Assembly (NCBI GenBank): GCA_012295275.1
Contig: CM022671.1
Span: 22,878,822 to 22,942,821 of the forward strand
DNA: 64,000 nt
DNA from: Chrysomallon squamiferum
Taxonomy: Eukaryota; Mollusca; Gastropoda; Neomphalida; Peltospiridae
Direction of reading: 5' to 3'
The notes under the pieces were generated by a model. It was not told the origin of the DNA, made no database searches, and worked only from the letters and a program-made list of their open reading frames with translations. Each line of letters starts with the position of its first letter. Position 1 is the stretch's first letter. Positions 24,077 through 37,900 of the stretch are shown piece by piece. The translations under genes were made by a program, and so were the position numbers.

Positions 24077-27000
24077 AGTCTTGCTGTAGCTCTCTCACCA
24101 GACGCCTCACCAGAATCCTGTTTACCAGTGTTTGTCTTCAAAGGTATGAAAACTGAAATTGCTAATTGTTAATCTTATTTATAACAAATGGTTTTATAAA
24201 GAATATTCTAGAAAAAAGTTTGTATGGATTGTGTGAATTGTTATAATATTTGTATCAAATTTTAATTGTATTTCATAAATTATAGATTTTCGATCATATT
24301 TTAAATGGATTTTAAAAACAAGCATCTATTAGTATTACAGTCTCTGTTTTGTACATTTACTCTTTTAGTCTTTATAAATTTACATTTTTTAATTATTTAT
24401 TTGTTTATAATTTTTTTTAAAAGGGATATTCTGAGAAAATGAATACTTTGCTTATATTTTACATCTTTATGTGGTTACATATAATTATTATCACAATATT
24501 TAATTTTTAATTTTTTAATTTTTAAGCAAATGAACAAGGATCAATTTACAGTCTCATTTCGACAGATACTCTGCTACTAAGGTATGTAATTTAATATGTT
24601 AGATTTCAAATTAATTAAAAATAAAATAAAATTATATTGAAGCCAATAAGGTGTTTTAAGGAACTAAAAATATAAATTTAATTCCAGTGGCTGAATTTTA
24701 GGAAAAAATAACATTGAATTATACTCTCCCAATAAAACTTTTTTTTTACAGTTAGCTGGCCTGAATAATCTTATGTGGTTCATATATATATATTTTGTAT
24801 AGTTTTGTTAAGTTTTCTGGAAGAAACCTGGTTATTTTTATAACAGGCCATATTAACATATAGTGTGCAACATTAGGTAATACAGGTTAGCAAATACTAC
24901 AGTCATAACAAATGGACAACAGACATATATATGATGACTGTCAGTTTTAATTAAATTTTTTTTGGTTTTTATCATAGTTGATAAAATGTACTGGAAGCTC
25001 TACAAAAAAGAAATGTTAGAAATAAATAACACACATTGTTAATGTCAGTAACATTAATTTGCATTATTATTATAAATATATTAATTTCATATTTTACAGA
25101 AGGGTCATTCCGTGTCAAATCACCCAATGGTTTAAACCCGACCGTCTCAGATTTTTATGAAACTTGGTATACTTGTTGACTGGGATCCCACAGCACCAAA
25201 TCTGAAATATTAGCCCAATCAGACCAGTGGTGTGGGAGATATGGCCCACGGAATTTTGAGATTTTTGCCAAAAATGGGCGTGACCACCAACCTTAGAACC
25301 CTCATATCTCAGGAACTACTGGGCCAATCTTCATAAAATTGGTATTGTTAGAAAGGCAAAATGACAAGGATACCAAATCTGCCATTTTTGTTTAGTTTGG
25401 AAAATATTGGAGTACCTTGACCTTTTGACCTTTGCTATGACCTTGAAATTGACCATGTGGATCACGTGATCTTGAGATGACCTTTATTGAAATTTAATCT
25501 CCCACATGTTAACTAAAACATATAAAAGTTTCCTGGGTGTAATATTTTTTGTTTAGCCACAATATAGATTTAAAAAATGCACATACATGAAAATAACACC
25601 TTTTCAGCCATTAACATCTGATTAACTAAAACCTGAATGATCAATTCTGGATGCTAGGAATCACCATCTCTCTTAATCATCGAGTAAGACATTGTAGGCC
25701 TACATGTATGCATAAAGTTCACATATAAAAGTTTCCTGGGTATAATATTTTTTGTTTAGCCATAATAGATTTAAAAAAATGCATACCTGCATGGATGATT
25801 GATACAATGCATTACAATGTACATTTTTTCTGAGACTAAAAATTCATCTTTGGAGTTAAAACCCACCTGACATGTCTGAAGGAATGCCTGAAGGATATGA
25901 AAAGATGCCAAATGGCATGACATGTTCTACACAATCAGGCTCAAAGGGTTAACAGGAAGTGATGCTTCAGGCAGGTCAGGAACTCCTTTAGATTCCCTGG
26001 TGCAATCCCCATTGAGCACATGGTAATTTGAAGTTTAAGACAAAGAAGTTTCTTCATCTGCATTTCTTTGACAATCTGAAGCTTTTTAAGTTGGACACAA
26101 TGTCAGATGTTGATACATAAACAATATTTTTATTTCATAAAACCTATTAAGTAATTGTATCATGTCATGTGGGCCTTGCCATTGGTTTTGAACAAGGTTT
26201 CAGTCAACAACAGTACAACCCAGTCTGAAATCAGACATCATCAAGTGATGTACTGCATAATGTATTTGTACACCCAGTCTTTGGCACAGATTATGAACAA
26301 GGTCTACTTCACCTTAATAAACTGTGATTTATACTTGAGAAGATTGACATAAATGCCCAAGACTTGTGGGCCTTTGGCAATAACACATGTACTCTGCTGC
26401 CATTTTATGACCTGCTTAACTTTACTGAAAGGGTTTCAGGATTTGATTTAATATTTAGGAAAGCACTGACTTTGTTCTATTGAATTGAAGGTGCAGGCCA
26501 ATACTGAAAATCCTTATTTCTTCCAGAGCTAACTGCAGCTTTAACTCTCCTGAAAATGTGTGTTATCAACACCATCATATCAAAAAGGAGTTGTTGCGAA
26601 GTGTATGGAAAACTGAGGAAATCGAACTCCTCACTCTTTGAAGTGGGATCAAAACACGGGACATCAAGAGTATCATGAACAAGAACTTTTCATCAAATTT
26701 TCAACATCGCAGAAAAACTGTTGTGATCCCCTTAATCGCCACCCTGAGCAAGCACGCACTAGATCTTTAAGAATTGTTAGCATGGGCACTTACAAATGCT
26801 TAGTAAATCCTCCAAAGACACTAGTGCCAGGAGACAAGTTGTGCTGCGACTGTCTGATTACCCTTCAGAAATCAAAGGTCCTGCAGAGGATGGCTTTAGT
26901 ATGGGTGGTATTACAATGGGAGAATTTGGTGATAACTTGCCAGACAAACCGCTGGTTGTTGTTTCCCTAGAAAAGGACTTTGATTTGAATTCTATTCTGT

Positions 27001-30000
27001 TGAGTTTAGGCGAAACTCCTGTCAAACTCCATTCACTAGCGCATTCCAGTAAATGAATGAAAGGACAGAAAAAAACTAGCATCAACTACAGTAACATTAA
27101 AACGACATCTTAATGTCTGAATCCTACACAGAGCGTGTGCAAATCTTGATTTTGTCACCCTTTACCATTGAAAGGACAATGAATTGAAGGAGGAAATAAT
27201 CCAATTTTATGAAAGTTATGAGAACAGTAGAATGTGTCTGGGAATGAAGGATACAGTGAGCATTTGAAACAAACATAGTGAGAAGGTTAAGCATCAGAAA
27301 CACCTAGTTCTCTCAAATTTATGTGAACTTTATGCATACATGTAGGCCTACAGTGTCTTACTCGATGATCAAGAAAGATGGTGATCCCTAGCATCCACAG
27401 TTGATCATTCAGGTTTTAGTTAATCAGATGTTAATGGCTGAAAATGTGTTATTTTCATGTATGTGCATTTTTTAAATCTATATTATGGCTAAACAAAAAA
27501 TATTACACCCAGGAAACTTTTATGTTTTAGTTAACATGTGGGAGATTAAATTTCAGTAAAGGTCATCTCAAGATCACGTGATCCACACGGTCAATTTCAA
27601 GGTCATAGCAAAGGTCAAAAGGTCAAGGTACTCCAATATTTTCCAAACTAAACAAAAATGGCAGATTTGGTATCCTTGTTATTTTGCCTTTCTAACAATA
27701 CCAATTTTATGAAGATTGGCCCAGTAGTTCCTGAGATATGAGGGTTCTAAGGTTGGTGGTCACACCCATTTTTGGCAAAAATCTCAAAATTCCGTGGGCC
27801 GTATCTCCCACACCACTGGTCTGATTGGGCTAATATTTCAGATTTGGTGCTGTGGGATCCCAGTCAACAAATATACCAAGTTTTATAAAAATCTGAGACG
27901 GTCGGGTTTAAATTTCTTTTTTTTTGGGGTGATTTGACACGGAATGACCCAGAATCAAAGTTTCTGGAGAAATATCAGTTTTGTACCTATCTGTATATCT
28001 GTCTGTCTAACAGTTTCTATATACAGATAGACAGACACACACACATATACATATACACGTTAATTGTACCAGTATATTTTTCTTCTATACTTAGTGCTGG
28101 TGAAGGAGATATCTGTGCTTGGAAATGGACAGACATTCTGGGAAAGGTAAAGACTTTTATAAGTGTTTTCAAGTAGTTAAGGGTAATCTTTATGTTTCCA
28201 TAATAAATTATTCATTCACATTTAATATAAATACAATATCTTGTTGACGAAATTTACTTTAAAAGTGAAAGTTTTAAATGTATATTAATTCAGAATATGT
28301 AGTTTTTCTTTTAGTTTATGTTACAACATAAAGTTCATTTTTTTTTTTTTTAAAGCAATTTAATATATTTATTAGTCTCTTTTGAATCAACAAAAAATAA
28401 AGTGAAAATTAAAAATGTTTCAGGCACCCAAATTGGAATGGTCTTTATCGCTTCCAAAGAAGTAAGTGTTATATACAGTGTATTATTATTTGTACAAATA
28501 AAACACATTTCTGGAACTATAATTGATTGTAATTTTTTTCAAGAAACAGATAAAATGAACTTTGTACAAATGTGTCTACAAAATTTTATTTTTTTAAATT
28601 AAAATAATAATAATAAAAAAAAAATGAAATGTGTTGTTACCGGTTTACATATCCAACTTACCTGGTCTTTATTTTGAATCATTTTTGTTTTTTTGAGTAC
28701 AGAAATAAAAACGAACATTGCCATTATATATTGCACATATTAAAAATTTAAAAATTCTGTTGACTTAAAAAAAAATAATTTATTTTTTTCAGAGATGTTT
28801 TTTCCAATCCTGAAGTTAATTCATTAATTATTGAAAGCGGTGTAAGTTTTCCATTTTCATTTTTTGTTTAAAATATTTGACTGCATTACTTTTCCTCATT
28901 ACACCTGTGTTTTTGTTATTAAAATCTGTATTTTATTATTATTATGTTAGTAAATACATATTTATTAACACATTAGTTTAATGTAATGTATTGTTTATTT
29001 GACAGGAACAAGGAACATCAAGACTGTTTGCAGGATGTGGTGATAATAATATTCACATATGGAATCTGGAATCTGGTACACTTGAGGTGACATAATTACT
29101 AACAAAATTCTGTTGACCATAGATATTTTCTCTTTATATAAAAGTATTTATGACAACTCAGAGGTTTTGTGCATTGGACTAGTATCCCTTTTTCTTTCTT
29201 TTTTTCACATTCTCTTTTTTCCTTATATACATAATTATATATGGAAAACAGTTAATAGCATAATTTTTCCACAACTATTTTTTTATTCATTTTTTTAATT
29301 AAAAATGGCATTCAATGTATTATTTTAACTAATGAAATAAATACAGAAAATATATTGTAACTTGTTTACGCAGACTACTTTGACAGGACATGAAGACTAC
29401 ATACACTGTGTTTGTCTGAAGAATCATGGAAGAGAATGTGTTTCAGCATCAGAAGATGGAACGTGTAGAATTTGGGGTAAATGAATGAATATTTGTTTAT
29501 CAACTTTTCCATGTATTTTATTACTAACAGTTATTAAGATATCTTGTTTAATGATGATGTGTAAGCAAATACTTATCACCATCATACAAGAAGTTTCTCA
29601 CATCAGTATCAAAGAATTTTTACAAGCACATTCCCATAGAGAGAAACCAGTCAGTCACAAGGCATTGGTTGGAATTGGAAATTATGCTATGCATCACTGG
29701 AATATGATGTTCGTATTGTTATAAACTGATCTGATCTTGATTTGACTAAATATTTTAATGATGCTATTAAATATCTACTTTCTTACTGACTATAATCACT
29801 AAATATTAATCCTTTTTTTCACTTTCCTTGATAAAACCACCTGTACAAGATAAAGGTCTTGTTTTGTTTTTTAAATTTACAATTTTGAAAAATTAATTTC
29901 TTGTCACTTCAGATACAAGGTCATCTTTGGAAGCTATTCATATTTTAGAACCACATAAAAGTGAGGTTAGTATTAATAGTATATGTGTGTGTGTATGAAG

Positions 30001-31917
30001 GAAAGATATCCAGGATATAGTATTCAGATTATGCCAGTACATTTCATGAAATAATTTTAAATTTGCCTTTATTACAGACTGTTTGTTATACAGACTTAGT
30101 ATAAATGTTGTGGGTTTTATCTTTCTTTTTTTTTCTTCTATAATTTAACTTGGTTTTATTTGGAAATCAGTTTGTGTAGAATGTACTAGAAAAAGGAGTG
30201 ATTTCACAGCTTGAACCTATGTGTATGTTTATTCAGATGTGTTCTCGACCACAGCTGGGAAAATGGTTGGCATGTGTTGATATGGATTCAGCAGATGACT
30301 GGGTGGTGAGTAAAAAACGTTTAAACTGATAAAATGTACTGAGTGATGTTCAGTAGCTGTAAGACATTTTATTTGGCTGTTCTTATATTAGATTAATCAA
30401 ACTGTCACTGGTTCTTGTGATTCTAACTGTCAGTTAACATCAGATGAAAATAGGAAATTTTGCTTCTATTATTGTATATATGAAATTCATTGTCTTTATT
30501 ACTACAGTCAGATTTTAACATTGTTTTGATACCAACTACAGTGAATGTGTTTGTTTATTAATTTAAATAATAATTATTATAATTCTTTGTAATTATACAT
30601 AATTTTATATAGTATACTCAGATTTTATAATTTTGATCACGTTAACCGTTTTGGTATCAATTGCGATGACTATATATATATATAAAACTGCTACCTGTTA
30701 ATTTAAATAATATTTATTTTAGTTCTTTTTCCATCATGTTTTACATATATATGTTGTACAGCAGTGAGATTTGTAAATTTTAATGAGGAAATGAGATTTT
30801 CAGTTACTTGTGTTATTACTGTTGAAGGTTTGTGGGGGAGGACCACATCTGTCTATGTGGCACATGAGATCACTGTCGGCCACCACAGTCTTCAAGACAA
30901 GTGATGCTACTCATTCATTTGCCATGTTCTATGATGATCATGTAAGTAATGAGTTAGATGATGGTGACTTACAAAATAACTTCATTTTATATCAGATTAT
31001 TTTGCTAGATTCTGATGGTGAAGAGAAAATTTTTAATTTGCTAGGAGTTTCGTTTTGTATGTTGTGTACAAAATAATGTAACATGTCATGAAGTACAAAT
31101 ATTATTTTGCGATCAGTATGAGCATGTCTGAGGATTATTGTATGTGTTACTGATGGTATAATAAGGCTTTTCATAATTTATATGAATGAATTTTTAAAAT
31201 AAGGAAATTTCCTATGAACAAAGTTTCAGTTTCTGCCATTCCATTCAGTTTTAATTATTTATTAATTTTTTAATTTATTTGTTAATTTTTTTTTTTCAAT
31301 TATATTCATATATTTTTTCACTGTTTTTAATTAATTTCATAAAAATTCTTCAGGTTATCTCAGGTGGGAGCCGACCATATGTAAATCACTGGTTTGTTAA
31401 TGGTGACTTGAAATCAGAAGTTCCCTGTACTCCTACATCGGTTTTCAGCATAGCTGTCAACAAGAAATCAGATAAATACAAGGTAAAATATAATGTTTAT
31501 GTCTTTGTTACTCAGGCCAAACCTCATCTTCTTATTTTTTTTAGTTTTATAATGCAATCATTTCATTTTGACCACTATACCCATCACAGTAATCACTTGC
31601 CCTGTTTCAAAAGTACTTTATTCACATCTGTAGATTGATAATTTTAAAAGATACATTCATTAATATTTCAGCCTAATTAAAAAAAAGTTTGAAATATTGG
31701 TTTACGATTCCATGCAGTTAAACATCTTGATGGGAAAATGCTTGTTACTTTTCAGATTATAATTGATTATTTGTTACTATTTTGTGAATAAGAAATATTT
31801 TATTGCTGTTTTTATTGTTTGTTTCAGGTGCTAACTGTTGTAGGAAGCAGTTCAAAGATTGATGTGTGCACAAATTTCGGCTACAAAGCATTTTCTCTAA
31901 ATTTTAAAGCATTTTAA
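22819..31917 (+). CDS. THOC6: THO complex subunit 6 (WD40 protein)
   Basis: WD40 subunit of the nuclear THO/TREX complex, which couples transcription to mRNA export. Coding exons: 22819-22827, 23454-23569, 24079-24143, 24527-24581, 28095-28146, 28424-28461, 28793-28841, 29006-29086, 29374-29476, 29913-29965, 30237-30305, 30828-30941, 31354-31482, 31828-31917. They join in phase to 340 aa (human 341). Family matches include [20 protein letters not shown] near the N-terminus, [21 protein letters not shown], the [14 protein letters not shown] strand and the C-terminal [10 protein letters not shown]. Repeat-end dipeptides (IW, AW, MW) fit the blades of a beta-propeller. Exon 1 supplies only three codons (MAQ), chosen because the ATG precedes a good donor and sits at the human position. 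Intron 4 carries transposon copy 2. The exon 3 acceptor directly abuts an (ATT)n microsatellite. Confidence 0.94.
22974..23030. repeat. (TC)n microsatellite in THOC6 intron 1
   Basis: About 57 bp of pure TC. An (AAT)n run follows at 23062-23093, and a poly-T of about 27 bp at 23289-23315. Confidence 0.95.
24000..24074. repeat. (ATT)n microsatellite upstream of THOC6 exon 3
   Basis: ATT/TAT triplets with a short TAG interruption end in TATTCAAG, which is the exon 3 acceptor, so the microsatellite occupies the pyrimidine-tract position. Confidence 0.9.
25102..27950 (+). mobile_element. DNA transposon with ~620-bp inverted repeats, copy 2
   Basis: Same element and same orientation as the copy at 11985. 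Termini are GGGTCATTCCGTGTCAAATC and its reverse complement, flanked by an AGAA 4-bp duplication (25098-25101 and 27951-27954). Arms are about 25102-25725 and 27315-27950. It differs from copy 1 by scattered substitutions and keeps the 22 bp missing there, so one frame (26638-26970) reads a Cys/His segment: CCDP, then His, then LR.VS, then [12 protein letters not shown] second frame (26796-27056) continues with a [20 protein letters not shown]-like stretch to a stop. The reading frame is still broken overall, so it is probably non-autonomous or decayed. It lies in THOC6 intron 4. Confidence 0.85.
26638..27056 (+). pseudogene. broken transposon-encoded protein remnant with Cys/His motif
   Basis: Two overlapping frames in copy 2 appear to be halves of one former protein. 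The first carries [11 protein letters not shown] and PGDKLCCDC, which looks like a zinc-binding arrangement. The second carries an acidic, Gly-rich stretch ending SLAHSSK-stop. Upstream fragments are in other frames (26155-26352, and 13047-13364 in copy 1). A CCDP...PGxKLC..C pattern also occurs, as I recall, in repeat-associated proteins of hydra and arthropods. Function is unknown. Confidence 0.45.
27998..28034. repeat. short inverted repeat next to transposon copy 2
   Basis: GTCTGTCTA and TAGACAGAC form 9-bp arms around a short AT-rich loop, between the transposon end and THOC6 exon 5. It is part of a CTGT/ACAG-rich patch. Confidence 0.55.
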
Positions 31918-33614
31918 CATTAAACATCTTCATCTTAAGATTTTTCCTTTTTTTTTTTTTTTACTAACTTAAAGAATTACTGATAATAATAAGTATCCTG
32001 AGAAAAGTTCAATAACTAAAAAAAAATATTTATTATTTTCATTTATTATTTTTTTTTTTAATGGTCTTTTAGTCTATGAATCCTATTATCACCAATGAAT
32101 ATTATTTTTAATCATTGATATTAGGAGTATAGTAAGTCATCATTCTTTTTGGAAATATTTTGGGTATAATTTATTAAATTTCTGTTGTACTAATAAAAAC
32201 ATTTTAATATTTTTTGGAAAATTTCTACCTGTTAAAATACATATTGCAAATCATATAATAAATATTAAATTAATAGAAACTTGAGAACAAATAAAGTGAA
32301 AAAGAAATATAATCTTATAATATTTCTTCTTCATAGTTTATATTATACAAATCATGTAGCATACTCATATTTCCTTCTTTATGATGAAACTGAACATTAG
32401 TTAAAACATATGTTTGTCAGAAAATACTTTGTACCAGTACTAATGTATCATAAAGTCGGAACAGTGTTGAATAATTTTTAAAAATATGAGTGTCTGTGTA
32501 GTATTTATTAGAATATTATTAGGATCTACGTATGTCAGAAAAACGTGTGTAATCTTTAAAATAAAACCTTGAGATGTCATTCAAAAATAATTCCCTGCTG
32601 ATTTGTAAAGAATTGTATTTTTATGAAATAAATATGATCAGGTTACAAAGTGTTAGTTTTTATTATTTATGTAGACTTGGAATTAACTTTGAATAACTGG
32701 TTCATGTTTTATGTCTCTTTATTTCATAGAATTTAATTTTTTTTACATATTTAAAATGATTTCTATTTTGAAAATGTTTTTTCTGACAAAAGATATTTAA
32801 AATAATGTTATATTAATTGGGTTTTTTATTTTCCTTTTTTCCTTTTTTTTATTTATTATTTTCTAAATCAAGAAATATTAAATTCCTTTTTAAGTGAAAT
32901 GTTAAAACTGATTTAAAACATGAATGTGAAAGTGCAATCATTTCTGATATGATACAAAGCATGTTCAGCACATATATCCTCAATGCTACTGAATGAAATA
33001 ATGTGTTGTTTTTAATACATTTTCCAAATACATGATATCATTATTTATCATGGCACTTATAAAATGCTGCTTATAAGAATGGTTAATGTTGCTTCTTTGC
33101 ACACATTAAGACATATTCATCCATGGATACACATGTGCACACACTATAAATTCTGTTAGATGCTGAATCCTGTGCATATATAATTACTAAAACATCCAGT
33201 GTGATACATAGGTACCATGAAAAAAGAAAATAAAATAATAAAAAAAAAAAAAAAAAAAATAAAAATAAATAAGGTGAGGAAAAAAAAAAAAAGCCTCAAA
33301 ATTCGTAAATGATACTTCTGTGCTTAATTAAAAAAATATATATTGCTACTCTTCCAGAAGAAATTGTTTATCACTTTTGTCAAAAAGAAAAGAAAAATGT
33401 GTCTAAATTTATAGCATATTCAATAGGAATTGCAAAACTATTTATTTAATAATAATCATAATAACAATAATAATAATAATAATAATAATAATACAATAAA
33501 ATAATAATCTAAAAAAAATGCATTGAAATTCCTAAACAAAAAATAAATAAATAAATAAATAAAATAAAATAAAATAAAATTTAATGTTGTTAAAATCTAC
33601 CCCCGAAAGGAATC

Positions 33615-33674
<60 letters not shown>

Positions 33675-34647
33675 TACTGTAGCATATATAATATTTATAC
33701 ATCGAATAAATCGTTTGTTTTCAAGTAAAGAACTTTATGAGACTTTACAAACTGCGTCAATATCGAAAACATGTTTATATTTATTTGATTTTATATTTTG
33801 TTTTGTTTTGTTTTCATTGTAGTATTATTTCTTTTGTAATGAGTATTTTTTTACTTATTTATTAAATTATTTCATTCTACTAATTTTAATAATAGACCGG
33901 AATAAAGGCTATTTAATACCTGATCATTTTTATTTTATATTTTTATTTATTTACTTACTTATTTGATAATCATACTATATCCAGTAATTCTCAGAGGTAA
34001 GTATAAAGCTATTTCTCGAATTTACTGTTTTTTTCAGACATCAGTTAGTGTCCGTACTAATATTTTGCTAAGATACATCTGATGTCATAGAAAAAGCGCA
34101 TATTTTACTGTGTTAATGTAATTATTATAATTAGCAGCAATTTATGAAAAGCGCTGTGTTTAAGGTAGAAAACAAGTCACAGAAGAAACTGAATGGATGT
34201 AAAATTGCGCGAAGTTGTGTTGTTTACGATTGACCAATTTCAATGTGTTAATTGAAAGTAAACATTTCATATATTATATGTGGCTGATCGAATAAAAAGA
34301 AAAAAGCCGTTTTATAGCAGTGTATTAAAGATCAATGAACATTTATTTGTATAAATTATAATCCTTTGAATGTTTGAAGATTGCAGAAATTTCAAACCCT
34401 CAAACTTTGAGTCAAAGTTTTTAAGTTTTTATCATTCAATAACTGATGATGGGAAGTCTTGTACTGGTTGATGTGAAGATGAACTGTTATTACAACAAGA
34501 AATAGTGCATTCGTTAATATGGACATATAGTAATAGTGATATCGTAAAAAGAGACAGCTATGATTGAAATTGCAAAAATATGCAGATAACTGATAACCCG
34601 AACAACAACAAAACAAATTAATAATTGAAAATAATTAATTATGAGAA

Positions 34648-34679
<32 letters not shown>

Positions 34680-34991
34680 TAGAAAAGAAAAAAGCTACAC
34701 AGCTTCAATTCCACATTATTTTATTTATTTATTGTATACATTTATATGAAAATTTACATGATATTAATTATTACTAATATTAGTTTACTGATTATGAACA
34801 GTGGAAAGTCAGAAATATTTTAATTACTGAATCTTTAATTTGAACAATTAAATTGTTATATTTATTCCAAATATTGCTTCAATTAATGAACTTAATTATT
34901 ATTTTAAACACTCTCTCACACACAGATACACATAGATATATTTTTTAAATATTTATTAATCTGTGACTTTGTTAATTGAACAGCTCTAAAC
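31918..34991. other. THOC6-BRIP1 intergenic spacer
   Basis: Three kilobases with THOC6 3' UTR presumably at the left. It holds poly-A near 33240 and (AAT)n at 33463-33493 and 33617-33673. TTGCGCGAA at 34205-34213 resembles an E2F site, and an AACAG acceptor-like sequence ends 9 bases before the BRIP1 ATG, so an untranslated first exon in this spacer is possible. No coding signal was found. Confidence 0.45.
33617..33673. repeat. (AAT)n microsatellite
   Basis: About 19 AAT triplets. Confidence 0.95.
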
Positions 34992-37900
34992 ATGGATGGT
35001 GGCCATGAAAGTTTCCAGGAGTATAAGATTGGAGGGGTGTCAGTTTTGTTTCCATGCAAACCATATCCCTCACAGTTCAGTATGATGGATAAAGTAAGTT
35101 TTAAAAGAAATAATAATAAAGAAAAACATACTAATGGGGAAAAAAACTGAAATAAAAAAATTTAGACTGTCTTATATATACAAATGGAGTTTAGTATATA
35201 AATATGTTTTGACTAAGTTAAAATTATTCATACAGAATCATTGCCATGCATTATAAAAAATTAAAAAAAATTAAAAAATTAATAATAAATAAAGAATAAT
35301 AATAAAAAATATATATATATAATATAAAACAAAAAATTGTCTAGAAAACACAATCATCAGTATTCTAAATCAGAAATATGATCTTTGGTTGTTTGCAATA
35401 TTTCTGCATCTCTTCATATGTGGATACATCAGACATAAGTAAAGCTTAATTAATTATAACTGGTTTTCATCTGCTAATTGTAGCTGCTAATTAATATTTT
35501 ATAACTTACAGTTATAATGTAAACTAACATCCTTTAAAAATTATTTTATTTAGTCTAATTTTTAATTCTAATTGCAAAAATAATATCCAAAATGTTTTTA
35601 AAAATACAGAAAACCTACTAATATTAATTCCACTTTAGTTATTTATTATTATTTTTTTTTTATTGTTACAGTTTATTTAAAAAAACTTATTTTTTATTTT
35701 ATTCTCAAGTTATTGTTAGAAAAGAAAACATTATATGTGACAAACATTTCAGATAATTAAGGGAATTGAACGACATCAGAACTGTTTACTTGAAAGCCCA
35801 ACGGGAAGTGGTAAAAGTTTGGCTTTACTCTGTTCTACTTTGGCCTGGCAAAAAGCAGAAAAAGGTAATTTGTTATAATTATATCCAAAATGGTTTATAA
35901 TTTATCATTAACTAAACTGTATATAATTTCATATCTCAATGATATTTAATGACTAAGTAAAATATAAATCAGACATTAACTTCTATTTTAATCGTTAAAA
36001 TTATTTTTAAAACTTTTTTTTTTTGTTATTAAATTAATGTTAAGATTTCTGTATTGATATTTTTTCTTAATGTAGTATATATATTATCATTATTATAATG
36101 TTACTGTTATTCTATAAATTACAACATTTTTAAATTTAATAATGTCAAGATAATTGTTGCTAATGTTGGCATCTCTGTTTAATTCTGTTGACAATCTTAA
36201 CTCTTTATGCAGTATTAGCTAGGGTAGTTGACACACTTTGTCAAATGTATTTATAAATATTGTTTATTATTTTTAGCCAAATTTTTACAAGAAGAAGAAG
36301 ATGAACAAAGGAACAGTAGCAGTATGTATTCATTTGTATTTGACAAGCCAGCTAACATGATTTGGTTTGTTAGTATTGATTGCAGTATACATGTCTATAC
36401 ATGTCTATACACATAATTTAATTTTTTTTTTTTATATTCTTCCAAATGATTATTTTATAATCCTAATAATAAAGAATATTTACTTTTTACAAAATAGCAT
36501 ATGCAAAAAAAAATTAAAAAAAATAAAACCACAGAAAATATCAGAATTCATACTTTCTCTAAATGAATGAAAATTTTATTATTAGCGTAGATTGAAGTTA
36601 TTAAAATAATTAGTTTAAAATATACTTAATATATTTTTTATATAGTTTAGACAATATGTTCTTACAACTACGATGTATTTTTACTTTTGATCAATAAATG
36701 TTATTATTATTATTATTATTTTTATAGAGTATATGAATGTAATAATTGTGATTAATAAGAAAAAAAAAAAAAAACCTCCAGAAAAAACATTTTTTAGTAT
36801 TAATAATTTGTTTCTATTTTTTACATTTATCAATTTTAGATGTAAACTGTTGTTGCCCATGTCATACTGGAGTACCTGTTTTGCATAGCAACAGTTGCCA
36901 GGATGTTGCCAGCAGCTGTGCTGTTAAAAATGTTTCTCCATATTTTGAACAGATTACTGGACAAGACAATTCTGTTGATAAAATTGGTTTGTATACCTGT
37001 GTCTTACCCGTAAATATTTAGTTTTATATTGTTATATGTTCTGATTAATTATAATAATAATTAAAAAATACATTTTTAACAAAACTGTATTCCTAACACT
37101 AAAAGTAATTAATTTTAAATATTTTTACACAAATTGTTAATTATTTGGTCTTAAAGTAATATTTAATAATTAAAACTTACAAAAGAGTTATGTGTTAATT
37201 ATTTATAAACATTCTTTTAACAGTAATTAATGACGATGACGATGATGATGATGACTTCAAACAAGATGGAAAAGTTTATAGAATTCAGTCTTCTAAGGTA
37301 AAAGAAAATCAATAAAAGATATGAAGCCATACATATTAGTACCTGAAAAAAAATTAAAATTTAATTTGTAATGTTCCTAATTCTTATTCTTTTTTTCAAA
37401 TACATCACGATATAATCTTAACATCTACAGTGACTAATAATAATAATAATTATTTCATCTTGGTGTAAAGATGGTTTCACTAAATCCATTTTTTTTCTTC
37501 TGAATATATTACATTTTATTGTTGATCAACCAAATGTCTTTAGACTGTAATACTGTTTAGAATGCATTTTAATTTTCTCTCATTTTAGAATGTTAGCAAA
37601 AATCCTTGTAAACATATCAAATGTCCTTAGAATGTTATACTAACTGTTTTTTCTTTTTCTTTTAGAATGATGGAAAAAATCTTCGTAAACATGTCAGTAT
37701 AGCTTATGAAAATGGACATGGGGTGAAAGAGGGCACACTACATAAACCAGATAACTCTGCCAGTGCAGACTGTAACCCAAGTGAAACATCCACCCCTGAG
37801 TCATGTCCTCAGTGCTCTTGTAAAAACAGCAACAAGCTGGAAAAAACTTTTAAAAGAAAGTGAGAGCAAAAATACTATAATTTCTTACTTTATACTTCAC

